Below are positions 22,365-22,478 of a stretch of 22,478 nt of DNA, in pieces; within the stretch, counting starts at the first letter, position 1; every line of letters begins with the position of its first letter. This DNA comes from JAUPTX01 sp964550665. GTDB lineage: Bacteria > Patescibacteriota > Minisyncoccia > Phycocordibacterales > CSBR16-119. The position numbers and the translations under genes are program-made. The stretch lies in the NCBI GenBank assembly GCA_964550665.1, contig CAZJZW010000013.1, forward strand, positions 1-22,478, written 5' to 3'. The notes beneath the pieces were generated by a model. It had not been told where the DNA came from. It made no database searches and was given only the letters and a program-made list of their open reading frames with translations.

Positions 22365-22375
22365 CAATAAAATAT

Positions 22376-22478
22376 ATGGCAGAAATGTTTGATCGTTCAA
22401 AACCTCACGTAAACGTAGGTACAATTGGACACGTTGACCACGGTAAGACAACTCTTACTGCAGGTATCCTTAATGCAT
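22376..22478 (+). CDS. tuf: Translation elongation factor Tu, 5' end only
   Basis: EF-Tu is the GTPase that delivers aminoacyl-tRNA to the ribosome. Only 34 codons are in the window. They read MAEMFDRSKPHVNVGTIG and then HVDHGKTTLTAGIL, which contains the G1 P-loop GHVDHGKT typical of EF-Tu. The ATG at 22376 is the only suitable start; the sequence before it (ATAAAATAT) has no Shine-Dalgarno. The rest lies beyond the window. It is separated from fusA by a membrane-protein gene and a long regulatory-looking region. Confidence 0.95.
   Translation, partial: MAEMFDRSKPHVNVGTIGHVDHGKTTLTAGILNA

Larger units (their letters stand above)
21774..22375. other. 600-base gene-free region before tuf
   Basis: I see no credible protein gene here. 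In order it holds a terminator, a promoter with two palindromes, an 84-base rod-like imperfect hairpin, two further hairpins, a strong promoter, and a roughly 220-base structured leader to tuf. No tRNA, tmRNA or SRP RNA signature was found. Confidence 0.7.

Noticed and set aside
21940..22375. tmRNA, SRP RNA or tRNA gene in the region before tuf
   Set aside because: No tRNA-like acceptor end, GGTTCGA loop, CCA end or SRP tetraloop motif was found on either strand.
22251..22451. 66-codon minus-strand frame overlapping the start of tuf
   Set aside because: It overlaps the clear EF-Tu start and the tuf leader; no promoter or similarity supports it.

Overview
The window reads as chromosomal DNA of a Candidate Phyla Radiation (Patescibacteria) bacterium, most like Parcubacteria. 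The reasons are its low G+C core genes (clpP, nusA, ppa, tpiA, pgk, rpsL, rpsG, fusA, tuf), short AT-rich starts without a recognisable Shine-Dalgarno sequence, frequent CGA arginine codons, compact promoters with an extended -10 (TGnTATAAT), and secreted proteins of a style common in Parcubacteria (GxAWxxxxGWxxF motifs; 'VPAPVNIGPQGQTKEGAL'). No tRNA, rRNA or CRISPR array was seen. This taxonomic call is an inference.

Layout. 1-483 (-) is the 5' part of a conspicuously G+C-rich secreted-protein gene, divergent from clpP (633-1223, +). 1265-4042 (-) holds two small envelope proteins and the nusA-ppa pair. 4231-10114 (+) is a cell-surface cluster: two small membrane proteins that both carry 22-residue repeats, a 676-residue secreted protein and a 982-residue glycine-rich adhesin-like protein. 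10220-12117 is tpiA-pgk, followed by a secreted protein of unknown role (12209-13051). 13111-17396 holds three genes that look like Bacteroidota secreted proteins, each with a signal peptide and a C-terminal type IX secretion (T9SS) sorting domain. 17639-20798 is the str operon (rpsL, rpsG, fusA). Then come a lone membrane protein (20931-21773), about 600 bases without a gene but with dense regulatory-looking structure, and the start of tuf (22376 to the end).

How it fits together. Core genes for proteolysis, transcription, lower glycolysis and translation alternate with genes for envelope or exported proteins, most with their own promoter and terminator. The most unusual content is the set of T9SS-tagged proteins in a lineage not expected to have T9SS. 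They seem to be expressed from ordinary sigma70-type promoters of the same style as the neighbouring native genes. Other points of interest are an 80-bp MITE-like inverted-repeat element beside the rpsL promoter, a promoter with two TCGATATATCGA palindromes and a long structured leader before tuf, a possible attenuator in the nusA leader, and the paired 22-residue-repeat membrane proteins.
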